DNA from: an uncultured Bacillota bacterium | GTDB taxonomy: Bacteria; Bacillota; Clostridia; Peptostreptococcales; Anaerovoracaceae | Assembly: GCA_946541435.1 (NCBI GenBank) | Contig: CAMNJK010000025.1 | Location: forward strand, 1-12,431 | DNA length: 12,431 bases | Direction of reading: 5' to 3' | Shown: one piece after another, positions 1 to 6,187 of the stretch | How positions within the stretch are numbered: position 1 is the stretch's first letter | Layout of the letters: each line of letters starts with the position of its first letter | Notes under the pieces: generated by a model | Told to the model about the DNA's origin: nothing | Database searches by the model: none | What the model saw: the letters and a program-made list of their open reading frames with translations, nothing else | Made by a program: the position numbers and the translations under genes

Positions 1-418
1 CCAGCTGCGGACCAACCTGAGCGGTGTCTCCATCGATAGCCTGACGGCCGGTGAACAGGAGATCGAAGTCGCCATTGTCCTTGACCCACTTGCGGACTGC
101 TGCTTCCAGAGTATTGGAAGTTGCCCATGTGTCAGAACCGCCGACTGCTCTGTCGGATACCAGGATACCTTCGTCAGCGCCCTTAGCGATGCACTCGAAC
201 AGCAGGTCGTTTGCCTGCGGGGGTCCCATGGTGATGACTGTGATATGAACGTCATCATACTTATCCTTGATCTTCAGTGCTTCTTCCAGAGCATTCGCGT
301 CGTCATTGTTCAGGATGCTGGGAACGCCGTCTCTGATCAGAGTACCCGTTTTCGGGTTGATCTTGATAACGTTTGTATCAGGAACCTGCTTTGCGCATAC
401 GATAATATTAAATGCCAT
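1..418 (-). CDS. etfB: Electron transfer flavoprotein beta subunit, partial (C-terminus beyond window)
   Basis: The visible 139 residues begin MAFNIIVCAKQVPDTNVIKI, the usual EtfB N-terminus, and contain the family stretches NNDDANALEEALKIKD, ITVITMGPPQA, GGSDTWATSNTLEAA and TGRQAIDGDTAQVGPQL. EtfB pairs with EtfA to carry FAD and pass electrons to and from acyl-CoA dehydrogenases. In clostridia the Bcd-EtfAB complex couples NADH-dependent crotonyl-CoA reduction to ferredoxin reduction (electron bifurcation). The ATG at 418-416 is preceded by GGGAGG about 8 bases upstream and lies 21 bases after the bcd stop, so the two genes are almost certainly one transcript. The gene is cut by the left window edge, and etfA would be expected next but cannot be seen. 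Family membership is clear; the bifurcating role is inferred from the pairing with bcd. Confidence 0.95.
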   Translation of the reverse strand, partial: MAFNIIVCAKQVPDTNVIKINPKTGTLIRDGVPSILNNDDANALEEALKIKDKYDDVHITVITMGPPQANDLLFECIAKGADEGILVSDRAVGGSDTWATSNTLEAAVRKWVKDNGDFDLLFTGRQAIDGDTAQVGPQL

Positions 419-439
419 TATATTTTCCTCCCTCTGCGA

Positions 440-1579
440 TTATTTAAGAACGTCTCTTGAGATGACCATTCTCTGGACTTCTGAAGTACCTTCATAGATC
501 TCAGTGATCTTAGCGTCTCTCATCATTCTCTCTACCGGATAATCCTTCGTGTAACCATATCCGCCGTGGAGCTGGACACACTTGGTTGTTACGAACATCG
601 CAGTCTCAGCAGCATACAGCTTAGCCATAGCGGAAGCCGGACCATAAGCCATGTGCTTATCCTTCATGTCAGCTGCCTTGTAGATCAGAAGTCTTGCAGC
701 TTCGATTCTTGTTGCCATGTCAGCAACCATGAACTGCAGTGCCTGGAACTTGGACAGGCTCTTGCCGAACTGCTTACGTGCCTTCATGTAGTCAACAGTT
801 ACATCCAGAGCGCCCTGTGCGATACCCAGAGCCTGGGAAGCGATACCGATACGGCCGCCGTCCAGTGTGGACATAGCAACTTTGAAGCCATCGCCGACTT
901 CACCCAGAAGTCTGTCCTTCGGAACCTTGCAGTTCTGGAAGATCAGTTCTGTTGTGGAGGATGCGCAGATACCCATCTTATCCTCAGTCTTACCAATGGA
1001 GAAGCCCTCGTCACCCTTCTCAACGATGAAGGAGCTGATACCGTGGTTGCCCTTGGATTTGTCTGTCATTGCCATAACTACGAAAACGTCAGCATATCCA
1101 CCGTTTGTGATGAATACCTTAGCTCCGTTCAGAAGCCAGTAGTCGCCGCAGTCCTGAGCTCTTGTCTGCTGTCCGGAAGCGTCTGTTCCAGCGCCCGGCT
1201 CTGTCAGACCGAAAGCACCCAGTTTCTTACCGGAAAGCAGATCCGGCAGGTACTTTCTCTTCTGTTCCTCGGTACCCCAGTTGAAGATGGGCCAGCAGCA
1301 CAGAGAAGTGTGAGCGGAGCAGATAACTGCTGTGGACGCGCACTTTCTTGCAAGCTCTTCAACCGTGATCGCGTAGGAGATGTGGTCTCCGCCCGCTCCA
1401 CCATACTCGGTCGGGAACGGAACACCCAGCAAGCCATACTTCGCCATCTTCTCTACAGTTTCTTCGGGGAATCTGTGTTCCGCGTCGATGTCTGCAGCGA
1501 TAGGTTCAACCTCAGTCGTGGCAAAATCGCTTACCATTTTTCTTACGAATTCTTGTTCCTTCGTCAGTTGAAAGTTCAT
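440..1579 (-). CDS. bcd: Acyl-CoA dehydrogenase, probably butyryl-CoA dehydrogenase
   Basis: This 379-residue protein is full length for the short-chain acyl-CoA dehydrogenase family. It has the FAD/substrate signature FGLTEPGAGTDAS (about residues 123-135) and the C-terminal signature QLHGGYGYTKDYPVERMMRD followed by KITEIYEGTSEVQR. The catalytic base is Glu363 in IYEGTSE, the position used by short- and medium-chain enzymes. The likely reaction is crotonyl-CoA to butyryl-CoA (or the reverse) in the cytoplasm, with EtfAB as electron partner; etfB follows after 21 bases. The start ATG has AGGAGG at 1592-1587 with a 7-base spacer. All 14 arginines use AGA (12) or CGT (2), a biased pattern suggesting high expression. 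Butyryl-CoA specificity is inferred from context; an isovaleryl- or other short-chain acyl-CoA substrate is possible. Confidence 0.93.
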   Translation of the reverse strand: MNFQLTKEQEFVRKMVSDFATTEVEPIAADIDAEHRFPEETVEKMAKYGLLGVPFPTEYGGAGGDHISYAITVEELARKCASTAVICSAHTSLCCWPIFNWGTEEQKRKYLPDLLSGKKLGAFGLTEPGAGTDASGQQTRAQDCGDYWLLNGAKVFITNGGYADVFVVMAMTDKSKGNHGISSFIVEKGDEGFSIGKTEDKMGICASSTTELIFQNCKVPKDRLLGEVGDGFKVAMSTLDGGRIGIASQALGIAQGALDVTVDYMKARKQFGKSLSKFQALQFMVADMATRIEAARLLIYKAADMKDKHMAYGPASAMAKLYAAETAMFVTTKCVQLHGGYGYTKDYPVERMMRDAKITEIYEGTSEVQRMVISRDVLK

Positions 1580-1606
1580 GTAAATGCCTCCTTAGAATTA
1601 TTTAAC

Positions 1607-1633
1607 AGCGATTTTTTGATGTAAAACATCGCT
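1607..1633 (-). other. Leader inverted repeats of bcd
   Basis: The bcd leader can form AGCGAT paired with ATCGCT (1633-1628 with 1612-1607, 15-base loop). Alternatively it can form GATGT paired with ACATC (1630-1626 with 1622-1618, 3-base loop). The two share bases and exclude each other. Neither is followed by a T-run, so this is not a terminator. It ends about 15 bases before the ribosome binding site. Function unknown; it could be chance in AT-rich sequence. Confidence 0.3.
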
Positions 1634-1648
1634 TTGTGGATGAATGTA

Positions 1649-1666
1649 TCGTTATTTTTGTAACAA
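1649..1666 (-). promoter_or_regulatory. Probable Rex (redox repressor) operator
   Basis: The minus strand reads TTGTTACAAAAATAACGA. The established clostridial Rex site is TTGTTAANNNNTTAACAA; this site matches 11 of the 14 specified positions, with two nearly intact half-sites (TTGTTA and TAACGA). It lies about 15 bases downstream of the -10 box of bcd, roughly +8 to +25, where a bound repressor would block initiation or elongation. Rex senses the NADH/NAD+ ratio and is known to control bcd-type butyrate genes in clostridia. The assignment rests on motif and position; no rex gene is in the window. Confidence 0.65.
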
Positions 1667-1680
1667 AATACACCAAAGTA

Positions 1681-1709
1681 ATTAAAACATATTTGACCTG
1701 CCTTTGCAA
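1681..1709 (-). promoter_or_regulatory. Candidate promoter of bcd-etfB
   Basis: On the minus strand a -35 box TTGCAA (1709-1704) and a -10 box TTTAAT (1686-1681) are separated by exactly 17 bases. A TG dinucleotide one base before the -10 gives an extended -10. Transcription would start near 1674, leaving a leader of roughly 95 bases before the bcd ATG. No intrinsic terminator is visible between the fbp stop at 1766 and this promoter, so some read-through from fbp is possible. Confidence 0.65.
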
Positions 1710-1765
1710 GGACTATTTCTCCGTTTCCCGTGATAATCTTCCCTTTTGAGCAACATAGTGTCAAA

Positions 1766-3730
1766 TCAGTAGTCCCGCTGTGAAATTCTCTGTTTCATGG
1801 TACCGCTGCGGTATTCCGCCACCAGCGCCTTCAGCTCCTCTTTTTCACGAAGCAGCTCCTGACCGATGTCCGTATCCTGGATCAGGACACGCTTTCTCAT
1901 ATTCTTGACGATGGTAATGAGCGGCGAATGGAAAACCTGGGTCCCGTCCGGCTGCAGCGGGCTGTAGGGTTTGTGCTCGGCCAGGGCCATGTAGCGGGAA
2001 TTGAAGATGAATGTATAACCCGCGATGCCTGTGGTCTTCTGGTAGGCCTTGGACATACCGCCGTCGATGATGAAGAGACGGCCTCCCCCCTTCACCGGAC
2101 TTTCTCCGTCCTTGATCTTCACCGGCACGTGACCGTTGAGGATGACATTATCCTCCGGATCCAGACCGAACTCCCGCAGAATGTTCTCACAGACCTCCTG
2201 CTGATTGATCAGTTTGTAGTACGGGACGGTATGCTCCTTATGGGATGCCTTGTCATCGATGAAGCACCGCTCGAAGGTGGTCATCTGATCTTTGCCGAAC
2301 AGGGGACTGTTGGCAGAAAGCCACAGATACCACATGAGGTCACCGGATTTGCCCTTGCGCTTGGGCGGCTCTTCCCGGAAGAAGGCTTCTCTGACCAGCT
2401 GATCCAGATGATCCATATATGCCCTGCCGCTGAGCTTCTTTCCCATGAATTCGATTTCCTTGAATGTACCGTCCTCGTTCATGGGGATGCAGCCATGATA
2501 CATCAGATTGCCGTTGACGATCATGTAGAGCGCGCCATGGGTCATCATGAACCGGATATGCCGCTGCAGCTTCTCGTTCTGGAGGAAGGCCAGGGACAGT
2601 CCCTTCATGACCTGTTCTTCATCATTGGTGAGTTTGTAGGGGTCGCTGGGATCGATGGTGGGGAAATTCTTGTCGTTGAGTTCGTACTCCTTGTCCCCGA
2701 TACGGATGGTGCCCCTGTCGAAATCGATCTTCTCCAGCATCCTGCGGTGCTCCAGATGGTATTCCGGATGGGCCTTGATCCTCTGCCCTTCGATCTTGAA
2801 CTGCAGGATGGCGATGGCCTTGTTCATCTTGGCCGCCAGTCCCGGATCCACCGGGTCCATCTTGTTCTCCTCGATGACCTTGGGCCAGAATTTGATGCAG
2901 GGATCGTACTTGTAATACTTTTCGGCCAGAATGGCCAGGGGCCGGAGATTGAAACCGTAACCGACTTCCAGCATGTCGAAATTGTTATAGGAAATGTTCA
3001 TCCGCAGGACATTGGCGATGCAGGCCCAGTTTCCCGTAGCCGCGCCAATCCAGACGATATCGTGGTTGCCCCACTGGAAATCCACGTCATGGAATTCCAT
3101 GAGGTAATCCATGATGCGGTCAGGATGGGAACCTCTGTCCCAGATGTCCCCGATGATATGGAGTCTGTCCACCGCCAGGCTGCTGATGACGTCAGCCATC
3201 TCAATGATGAACTCCTCCGCCACCCGGCACTCTACCATGGTGTTGATGATCTGGGTGTAATAATTGCCCATGTTGGCTTCATCATCCGCATGCAGAAGCT
3301 CGTCAATGATATAGGCGTATTCCTTCGGCAGACGCTTACGGATCTTTGACTGGGTATACTTGTTGCAGACGGATTTGCAGATCAGGACCAGATGCAGGAT
3401 GGATGCCTTGCACCAGCGGTCGAAATCATTTTCTGATTTCTTCCGGCGGGCGATCTCCGCTTCGGCATTGTACACCAGGGCCGCCAGTTCGTTCCGTTCC
3501 TCAGACGTAAGGTCCGGTCCGAAGATCTCGTCGATCTTGCCCTTGATGACACCCGAAGCGCTCTTGAGCATGTGGATGAAGGCCTCATGCTCACCATGCA
3601 GGTCGCTGAGGTAATATTCCGTTCCCTTGGGAAGACTGAGGATCGCGCTGAGGTTCACGATCTCCTGCGTAGCGGATTTGACATCCGGGTATTTTTTGGA
3701 TAGGTTTTTTAACAGATTCCGATCAATCAA
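1766..3730 (-). CDS. fbp: Fructose-1,6-bisphosphatase, class III
   Basis: This 654-residue protein has the length typical of the Firmicute class III enzyme, which hydrolyses fructose 1,6-bisphosphate to fructose 6-phosphate and phosphate in gluconeogenesis. It has a split metallophosphatase core: YYLSDLHGEHEAF (about 39-51), IIGDIWDRGSHPDR (192-205) and WGNHDIVWIGA (220-230) carry metal ligands, and YHGCIP (411-416), NGHVPVK (532-538) and IDGGMSKAYQ (555-564) complete the active site. All expected motifs are present. The start is TTG at 3730-3728, supported by AGGAGG at 3744-3739 with an 8-base spacer and by the usual family N-terminus; the next in-frame Met is residue 54, past the first metal motif. 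The gene stands alone between a terminator upstream and the bcd promoter downstream. Confidence 0.96.
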   Translation of the reverse strand: MIDRNLLKNLSKKYPDVKSATQEIVNLSAILSLPKGTEYYLSDLHGEHEAFIHMLKSASGVIKGKIDEIFGPDLTSEERNELAALVYNAEAEIARRKKSENDFDRWCKASILHLVLICKSVCNKYTQSKIRKRLPKEYAYIIDELLHADDEANMGNYYTQIINTMVECRVAEEFIIEMADVISSLAVDRLHIIGDIWDRGSHPDRIMDYLMEFHDVDFQWGNHDIVWIGAATGNWACIANVLRMNISYNNFDMLEVGYGFNLRPLAILAEKYYKYDPCIKFWPKVIEENKMDPVDPGLAAKMNKAIAILQFKIEGQRIKAHPEYHLEHRRMLEKIDFDRGTIRIGDKEYELNDKNFPTIDPSDPYKLTNDEEQVMKGLSLAFLQNEKLQRHIRFMMTHGALYMIVNGNLMYHGCIPMNEDGTFKEIEFMGKKLSGRAYMDHLDQLVREAFFREEPPKRKGKSGDLMWYLWLSANSPLFGKDQMTTFERCFIDDKASHKEHTVPYYKLINQQEVCENILREFGLDPEDNVILNGHVPVKIKDGESPVKGGGRLFIIDGGMSKAYQKTTGIAGYTFIFNSRYMALAEHKPYSPLQPDGTQVFHSPLITIVKNMRKRVLIQDTDIGQELLREKEELKALVAEYRSGTMKQRISQRDY

Positions 3731-3785
3731 AACACTGCCCTCCTGACTTCATACTGTTGATGATACAGCATTAAGAACCAATCTT

Positions 3786-3814
3786 ATTGTACCATATCCG
3801 AATGGTCATCTGAA
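3786..3814 (-). promoter_or_regulatory. Candidate proximal promoter of fbp
   Basis: On the minus strand a -35-like TTCAGA (3814-3809) and a -10 TACAAT (3791-3786) are 17 bases apart, with TGG just before the -10 (extended -10). Transcription would start near 3779, about 50 bases before the TTG start. The spacer holds an exact 5-bp inverted repeat, ACCAT and ATGGT separated by 6 bases (3806-3791), which could bind a regulator. Confidence 0.55.
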
Positions 3815-3863
3815 AAAAATCTTGTACCGTGTTTCTTCACTTCATGGGTGTATCACATTCCAT

Positions 3864-3893
3864 ATAATACCATTTCCCGGTCATCAGATTGAA
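3864..3893 (-). promoter_or_regulatory. Candidate distal promoter of fbp
   Basis: A second, weaker match has TTCAAT (3893-3888), an 18-base spacer and TATTAT (3869-3864), again with TGG before the -10. It lies just past the terminator of the upstream gene. Both candidates carry GATGACC in the spacer and ATGGTA at the -10, as if duplicated. The stretch from 3731 to 3900 holds no other gene. Confidence 0.35.
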
Positions 3894-3900
3894 GTGCAAG

Positions 3901-3924
3901 AAAAAAACAGGGCCGAAGCCCTGT
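3901..3924 (-). terminator. Rho-independent terminator of the met cluster
   Basis: The minus strand forms ACAGGGC-TTCG-GCCCTGT, a perfect 7-bp stem with a UUCG tetraloop, followed directly by a run of T. It lies 34 bases after the stop codon at 3959 and separates the met cluster from fbp. Confidence 0.93.
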
Positions 3925-3958
3925 AATAAGCGAAATAGAGAATTCTGCGCCAGTGGTT

Positions 3959-4633
3959 CTAACGATGTCCCTGCTTCCGGCGTTCGGCCCGACGACGTGC
4001 CTCATAGCGTTTGCGGGTCTTCGGCTTCATCACAGAATAGCCGAACCGGCCCAGCTCCTGCCTTTGCAGAGAATAATAATGACCGTGGTTGTAGGCAGTC
4101 AGTCCGGCCCTGTCCAGCCGCAGGGTCCCGGATTCGTCCATCAGGGATTCCTCTACGGTGACGCCCACGATCTCCGCCAGGAACATATGATGGGTTCCGG
4201 CCTTCCCGGCAGCGTCATCGCCATCACAGGCCGCAGTAACATAGGCCGCCGGCTCCAGCACCTGCACCACCCGGCACTCGATGTTGACGGGAGATTCCGC
4301 GATGGAGGGACAGCTGACATGGGTCCCCTGCACTGCCGTCAGGTGCTGTTCCCGGAACTTGTCCACATCCCTGCCGGAACGGACGCCGCAGAAATCCGCG
4401 GCAAAGGTCAGGTCCCGGTCCACCAGGTTGATGGTGAACTCACCGGCGGAACGGATGATATCATAAGAGAACCGCGACGGACGTACGGAAATATACGTCA
4501 TGGGCGGATCAGAGCAGATGATGCCTGTCCAGGCGATGGTGATGATATTGGGATGGTCCATGGTCCCGCAGCTGACCATCACCGCGGGGACCGGATTGAG
4601 CATGGTGCCGGGAGGAAACTCTATTTTTGCCAT
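3959..4633 (-). CDS. Flavoredoxin-type flavin reductase domain protein
   Basis: This 224-residue protein belongs to the FMN-binding flavin reductase-like / flavoredoxin family. The N-terminal half shows the recognisable pattern: PPGTMLNPVPAVMVSCGTMD, then NIITIAWTGIICSDPPMTYISV and GEFTINLVDRD (about residues 7-73). Such proteins bind FMN in a split-barrel fold and pass electrons; the substrate cannot be told from sequence. The last 22 residues (203-224) are strongly basic (KPKTRKRYEARRRAERRK), an unusual tail that may contact nucleic acid or be simple drift. The ATG lies 18 bases after the metAA stop with only a weak AGGG ahead of it, so translation probably depends on coupling with metAA. 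It is the last gene before the terminator. Confidence 0.85.
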   Translation of the reverse strand: MAKIEFPPGTMLNPVPAVMVSCGTMDHPNIITIAWTGIICSDPPMTYISVRPSRFSYDIIRSAGEFTINLVDRDLTFAADFCGVRSGRDVDKFREQHLTAVQGTHVSCPSIAESPVNIECRVVQVLEPAAYVTAACDGDDAAGKAGTHHMFLAEIVGVTVEESLMDESGTLRLDRAGLTAYNHGHYYSLQRQELGRFGYSVMKPKTRKRYEARRRAERRKQGHR

Positions 4634-4651
4634 GACAGCGTACCCTGCTCC

Positions 4652-5611
4652 CTACTCTTCGCCGCTGGTCTCACGCCAGGCGTCGGCCTTGCCGTCCCGC
4701 AGGTCGTCCAGGTTGTACGGAGTCGCCTGATAGAGATAGTAGTTGAGCCAGTTGCTGAACAGCAGATTGGCGTGGCTGCGCCAGCGGAACAGGATCTCCT
4801 CATCCGGGTCATCATTGCGGAAGTAGTTCTTCGGCACCTGGATATCCAGGCCCTTATCCACATCGCGGAAGTACTCGGAAGCAAGGGTTGCCTTGTCGTA
4901 TTCCTGATGACCCAGCACGAAGATCTGGCGGCCGTTTTCCGTCGAAAGGATGTGGGGGCCCGCCTCCGCCGAATCCGCCAGGATCCGCAGCTGCGGCTCA
5001 GCTTCGATGTCCTTGCGCAGTACCTCTGTATGCCGGGAATGGGGCGCGTAGAACACCTCATCGAAACCGCGCACCAGCGGATTTCTGGGCCTTACCACCC
5101 GATGCTCGAACACGCCGAAGAGTTTTTTGTCCAGCAGATGCTTCTGGATACCGTAATAGTAATAGAGGGCAGCCTGGGCTCCCCAGCAGATGAACATGCT
5201 GCTGTAGACGTGGGTCTTGGCGAACTCAAAGATCTCGCAGAGCTCCTTCCAGTAGTCCACGTCTTCAAAAGGCATCTGTTCCACCGGGGACCCGGTGATG
5301 ATCAGACCGTCGTAATAATTCTCCCGGACCTCGTCCAGCGTCCGATAGAAGGTCTCCAGATGTATCTGGGAGGTATGGGTCGAAGTGTGCGTATCCATCC
5401 CCAGCAGGTACATTTCCACCTGCAGGGGGCTGTTTGCCAGTACCCGGGCAAGCTGGGTCTCCGTCGCGATCTTGGTCGGCATCAGATTCAGGATCATGAT
5501 CTTCAGCGGTCTGATGTCCTGGTTCTGGGCCCGCGCGCGGTTCATTGTGAATATATTCTCGTCTTTCAAAGCTGCCGCTGCCGGAAGCTTGTCGGGTATG
5601 ATCAAAGGCAT
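4652..5611 (-). CDS. metAA: Homoserine O-acetyltransferase (MetA family)
   Basis: This 319-residue MetA-family enzyme transfers an acyl group to homoserine, the first committed step of methionine synthesis. The catalytic triad is at the family positions: Cys142 in MFICWGAQAAL, and His235 and Glu237 in FVLGHQEYDK. Residue 111, in SPVEQMP, is Glu. Published work on MetA shows Glu111 gives acetyl-CoA specificity while Gly111, as in E. coli, gives succinyl-CoA, so O-acetylhomoserine is the expected product despite the older family name succinyltransferase. This matches metY upstream. The ATG has AGGAG six bases ahead. An 87-base gap after the thioesterase gene contains a possible internal promoter and a tandem repeat. 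Confidence 0.95.
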   Translation of the reverse strand: MPLIIPDKLPAAAALKDENIFTMNRARAQNQDIRPLKIMILNLMPTKIATETQLARVLANSPLQVEMYLLGMDTHTSTHTSQIHLETFYRTLDEVRENYYDGLIITGSPVEQMPFEDVDYWKELCEIFEFAKTHVYSSMFICWGAQAALYYYYGIQKHLLDKKLFGVFEHRVVRPRNPLVRGFDEVFYAPHSRHTEVLRKDIEAEPQLRILADSAEAGPHILSTENGRQIFVLGHQEYDKATLASEYFRDVDKGLDIQVPKNYFRNDDPDEEILFRWRSHANLLFSNWLNYYLYQATPYNLDDLRDGKADAWRETSGEE

Positions 5612-5633
5612 AAACTTCTCCTATATCGAATGA

Positions 5634-5669
5634 TTGAACTGCAGCCGGTTATTGTATTGCAGCCGGTTA
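5634..5669 (-). repeat. 18-bp tandem direct repeat in front of metAA
   Basis: Two back-to-back copies, TAACCGGCTGCAATACAA (5669-5652) and TAACCGGCTGCAGTTCAA (5651-5634), match at 16 of 18 positions. The identical core TAACCGGCTGCA falls once in the spacer of the candidate metAA promoter and once over its predicted start site. It could be a paired regulator site or a slippage duplication. Confidence 0.6.
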
Positions 5670-5678
5670 CTGATGCAA
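5651..5678 (-). promoter_or_regulatory. Possible internal promoter of metAA
   Basis: On the minus strand TTGCAT (5678-5673) and TACAAT (5656-5651) are separated by 16 bases. Transcription would start near 5644, giving a leader of about 33 bases. The 87-base gap is unusually long for an internal operon junction, which supports a promoter here. No SAM riboswitch or T-box pattern is visible. Confidence 0.45.
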
Positions 5679-5686
5679 AGGCTGGC
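5674..5686 (+). repeat. Junction motif GCAAAGGCTGGC, copy 1
   Basis: The 12-base sequence GCAAAGGCTGGC occurs on the plus strand in the gap between the thioesterase gene and metAA. Its reverse complement contains the -35 hexamer of the candidate metAA promoter. Identical 12-mers occur at two other gene junctions in this window. Confidence 0.45.
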
Positions 5687-5698
5687 AGGTCCGCTTTC

Positions 5699-6151
5699 CT
5701 ACACACCGAGGACGCCCTGGTGCTTTTCGTAGATCACCGGCATGAAATTGCTGGTGCTGGTGGCCAGGAGTTTTCCGGTCTCTTCATCATAGGCTCTGGC
5801 CTGCAGCCGCACCACGCGGCGGCCCAGATGGGTGATCTCGGACTCGATCAGAAAATCCCGTCCCGTAAACGGCCGGATGTATGTCACAGACAGGTCCGCG
5901 GTGGAAACATCGTGATTCAGGAAAGCCATGGCAGTGGTTCCCATGGAGGTATCCAGCATGGCAGAAACCACGCCGCCGTGGACCTCTCCCCGTCCGTTCT
6001 CTTCCCATTTGAAACGGTGGAATCTGATCCTGGTGATCTTTTTTTCCGAATCACATGAAACATACTTGGGATCCATCATATTGCTGAGCATACCGCCGCT
6101 GTTGTTGCGGAGATTTTCAAGGATCTCACGAACTCTGTTCTCGTATTCCAT
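5699..6151 (-). CDS. PaaI-family hotdog-fold acyl-CoA thioesterase
   Basis: This 150-residue single-domain hotdog protein has GRGEVHGGVVSAMLDTSMG (about 53-71), the PaaI-type HGG signature with a conserved Asp67. It is followed by TADLSVTYIRPF (85-95) and the strand pattern LIESEITHLGRRVVRLQARA. The family hydrolyses acyl-CoA, often aryl or short-chain, in the cytoplasm as tetramers; the substrate here is unknown. AAGGA lies 8 bases before the ATG. It follows metY by 36 bases, where a small hairpin CTGCG-AAAC-CGCAG (6182-6169) without a T-run occurs. Its place between metY and metAA suggests co-expression with methionine synthesis, but no direct link is established. Confidence 0.88.
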   Translation of the reverse strand: MEYENRVREILENLRNNSGGMLSNMMDPKYVSCDSEKKITRIRFHRFKWEENGRGEVHGGVVSAMLDTSMGTTAMAFLNHDVSTADLSVTYIRPFTGRDFLIESEITHLGRRVVRLQARAYDEETGKLLATSTSNFMPVIYEKHQGVLGV

Positions 6152-6187
6152 TTTTCCGTTCCTTTCCCCTGCGGTTTCGCAGATGGT

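Noticed and set aside
566..1624. A 352-codon open frame on the plus strand opposite bcd
   Set aside because: It is antisense to a complete, motif-perfect acyl-CoA dehydrogenase, with Ser/Cys/Leu-rich low-information translation. Similar shadows occur opposite metY, ribF, truB, nrnA and infB.
1576..1764. A possible 62-residue protein on the minus strand ahead of bcd
   Set aside because: Its frame runs through the bcd promoter, the Rex-like site and the ribosome binding site, and it has no recognisable domain. The DNA is better explained as regulatory.
1730..1764. A perfect TTGACA (1764-1759, minus strand) overlapping the fbp stop codon, as the bcd -35 box
   Set aside because: No acceptable -10 lies 16-18 bases downstream; the nearest, GATTAT, needs a 20-base spacer. 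The TTGCAA/TTTAAT pair fits better.
1928..3349. A 473-codon open frame on the plus strand opposite fbp
   Set aside because: It lies wholly inside the conserved fbp coding sequence. The composition is that of a codon-bias shadow, and the sequence resembles no protein I recognise.
3953..6058. A 701-codon open frame on the plus strand across the flavoredoxin, metAA and thioesterase genes
   Set aside because: It runs antisense through three well-identified genes and their gaps, has a His/Val/Gln/Gly-rich composition typical of shadow frames in GC-rich coding DNA, and shows no recognisable domain.
6169..6182. Hairpin CTGCG-AAAC-CGCAG between metY and the thioesterase gene as a terminator
   Set aside because: The stem is only 5 bp and no T-run follows. 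It sits just ahead of the ribosome binding site, so at most it affects translation.
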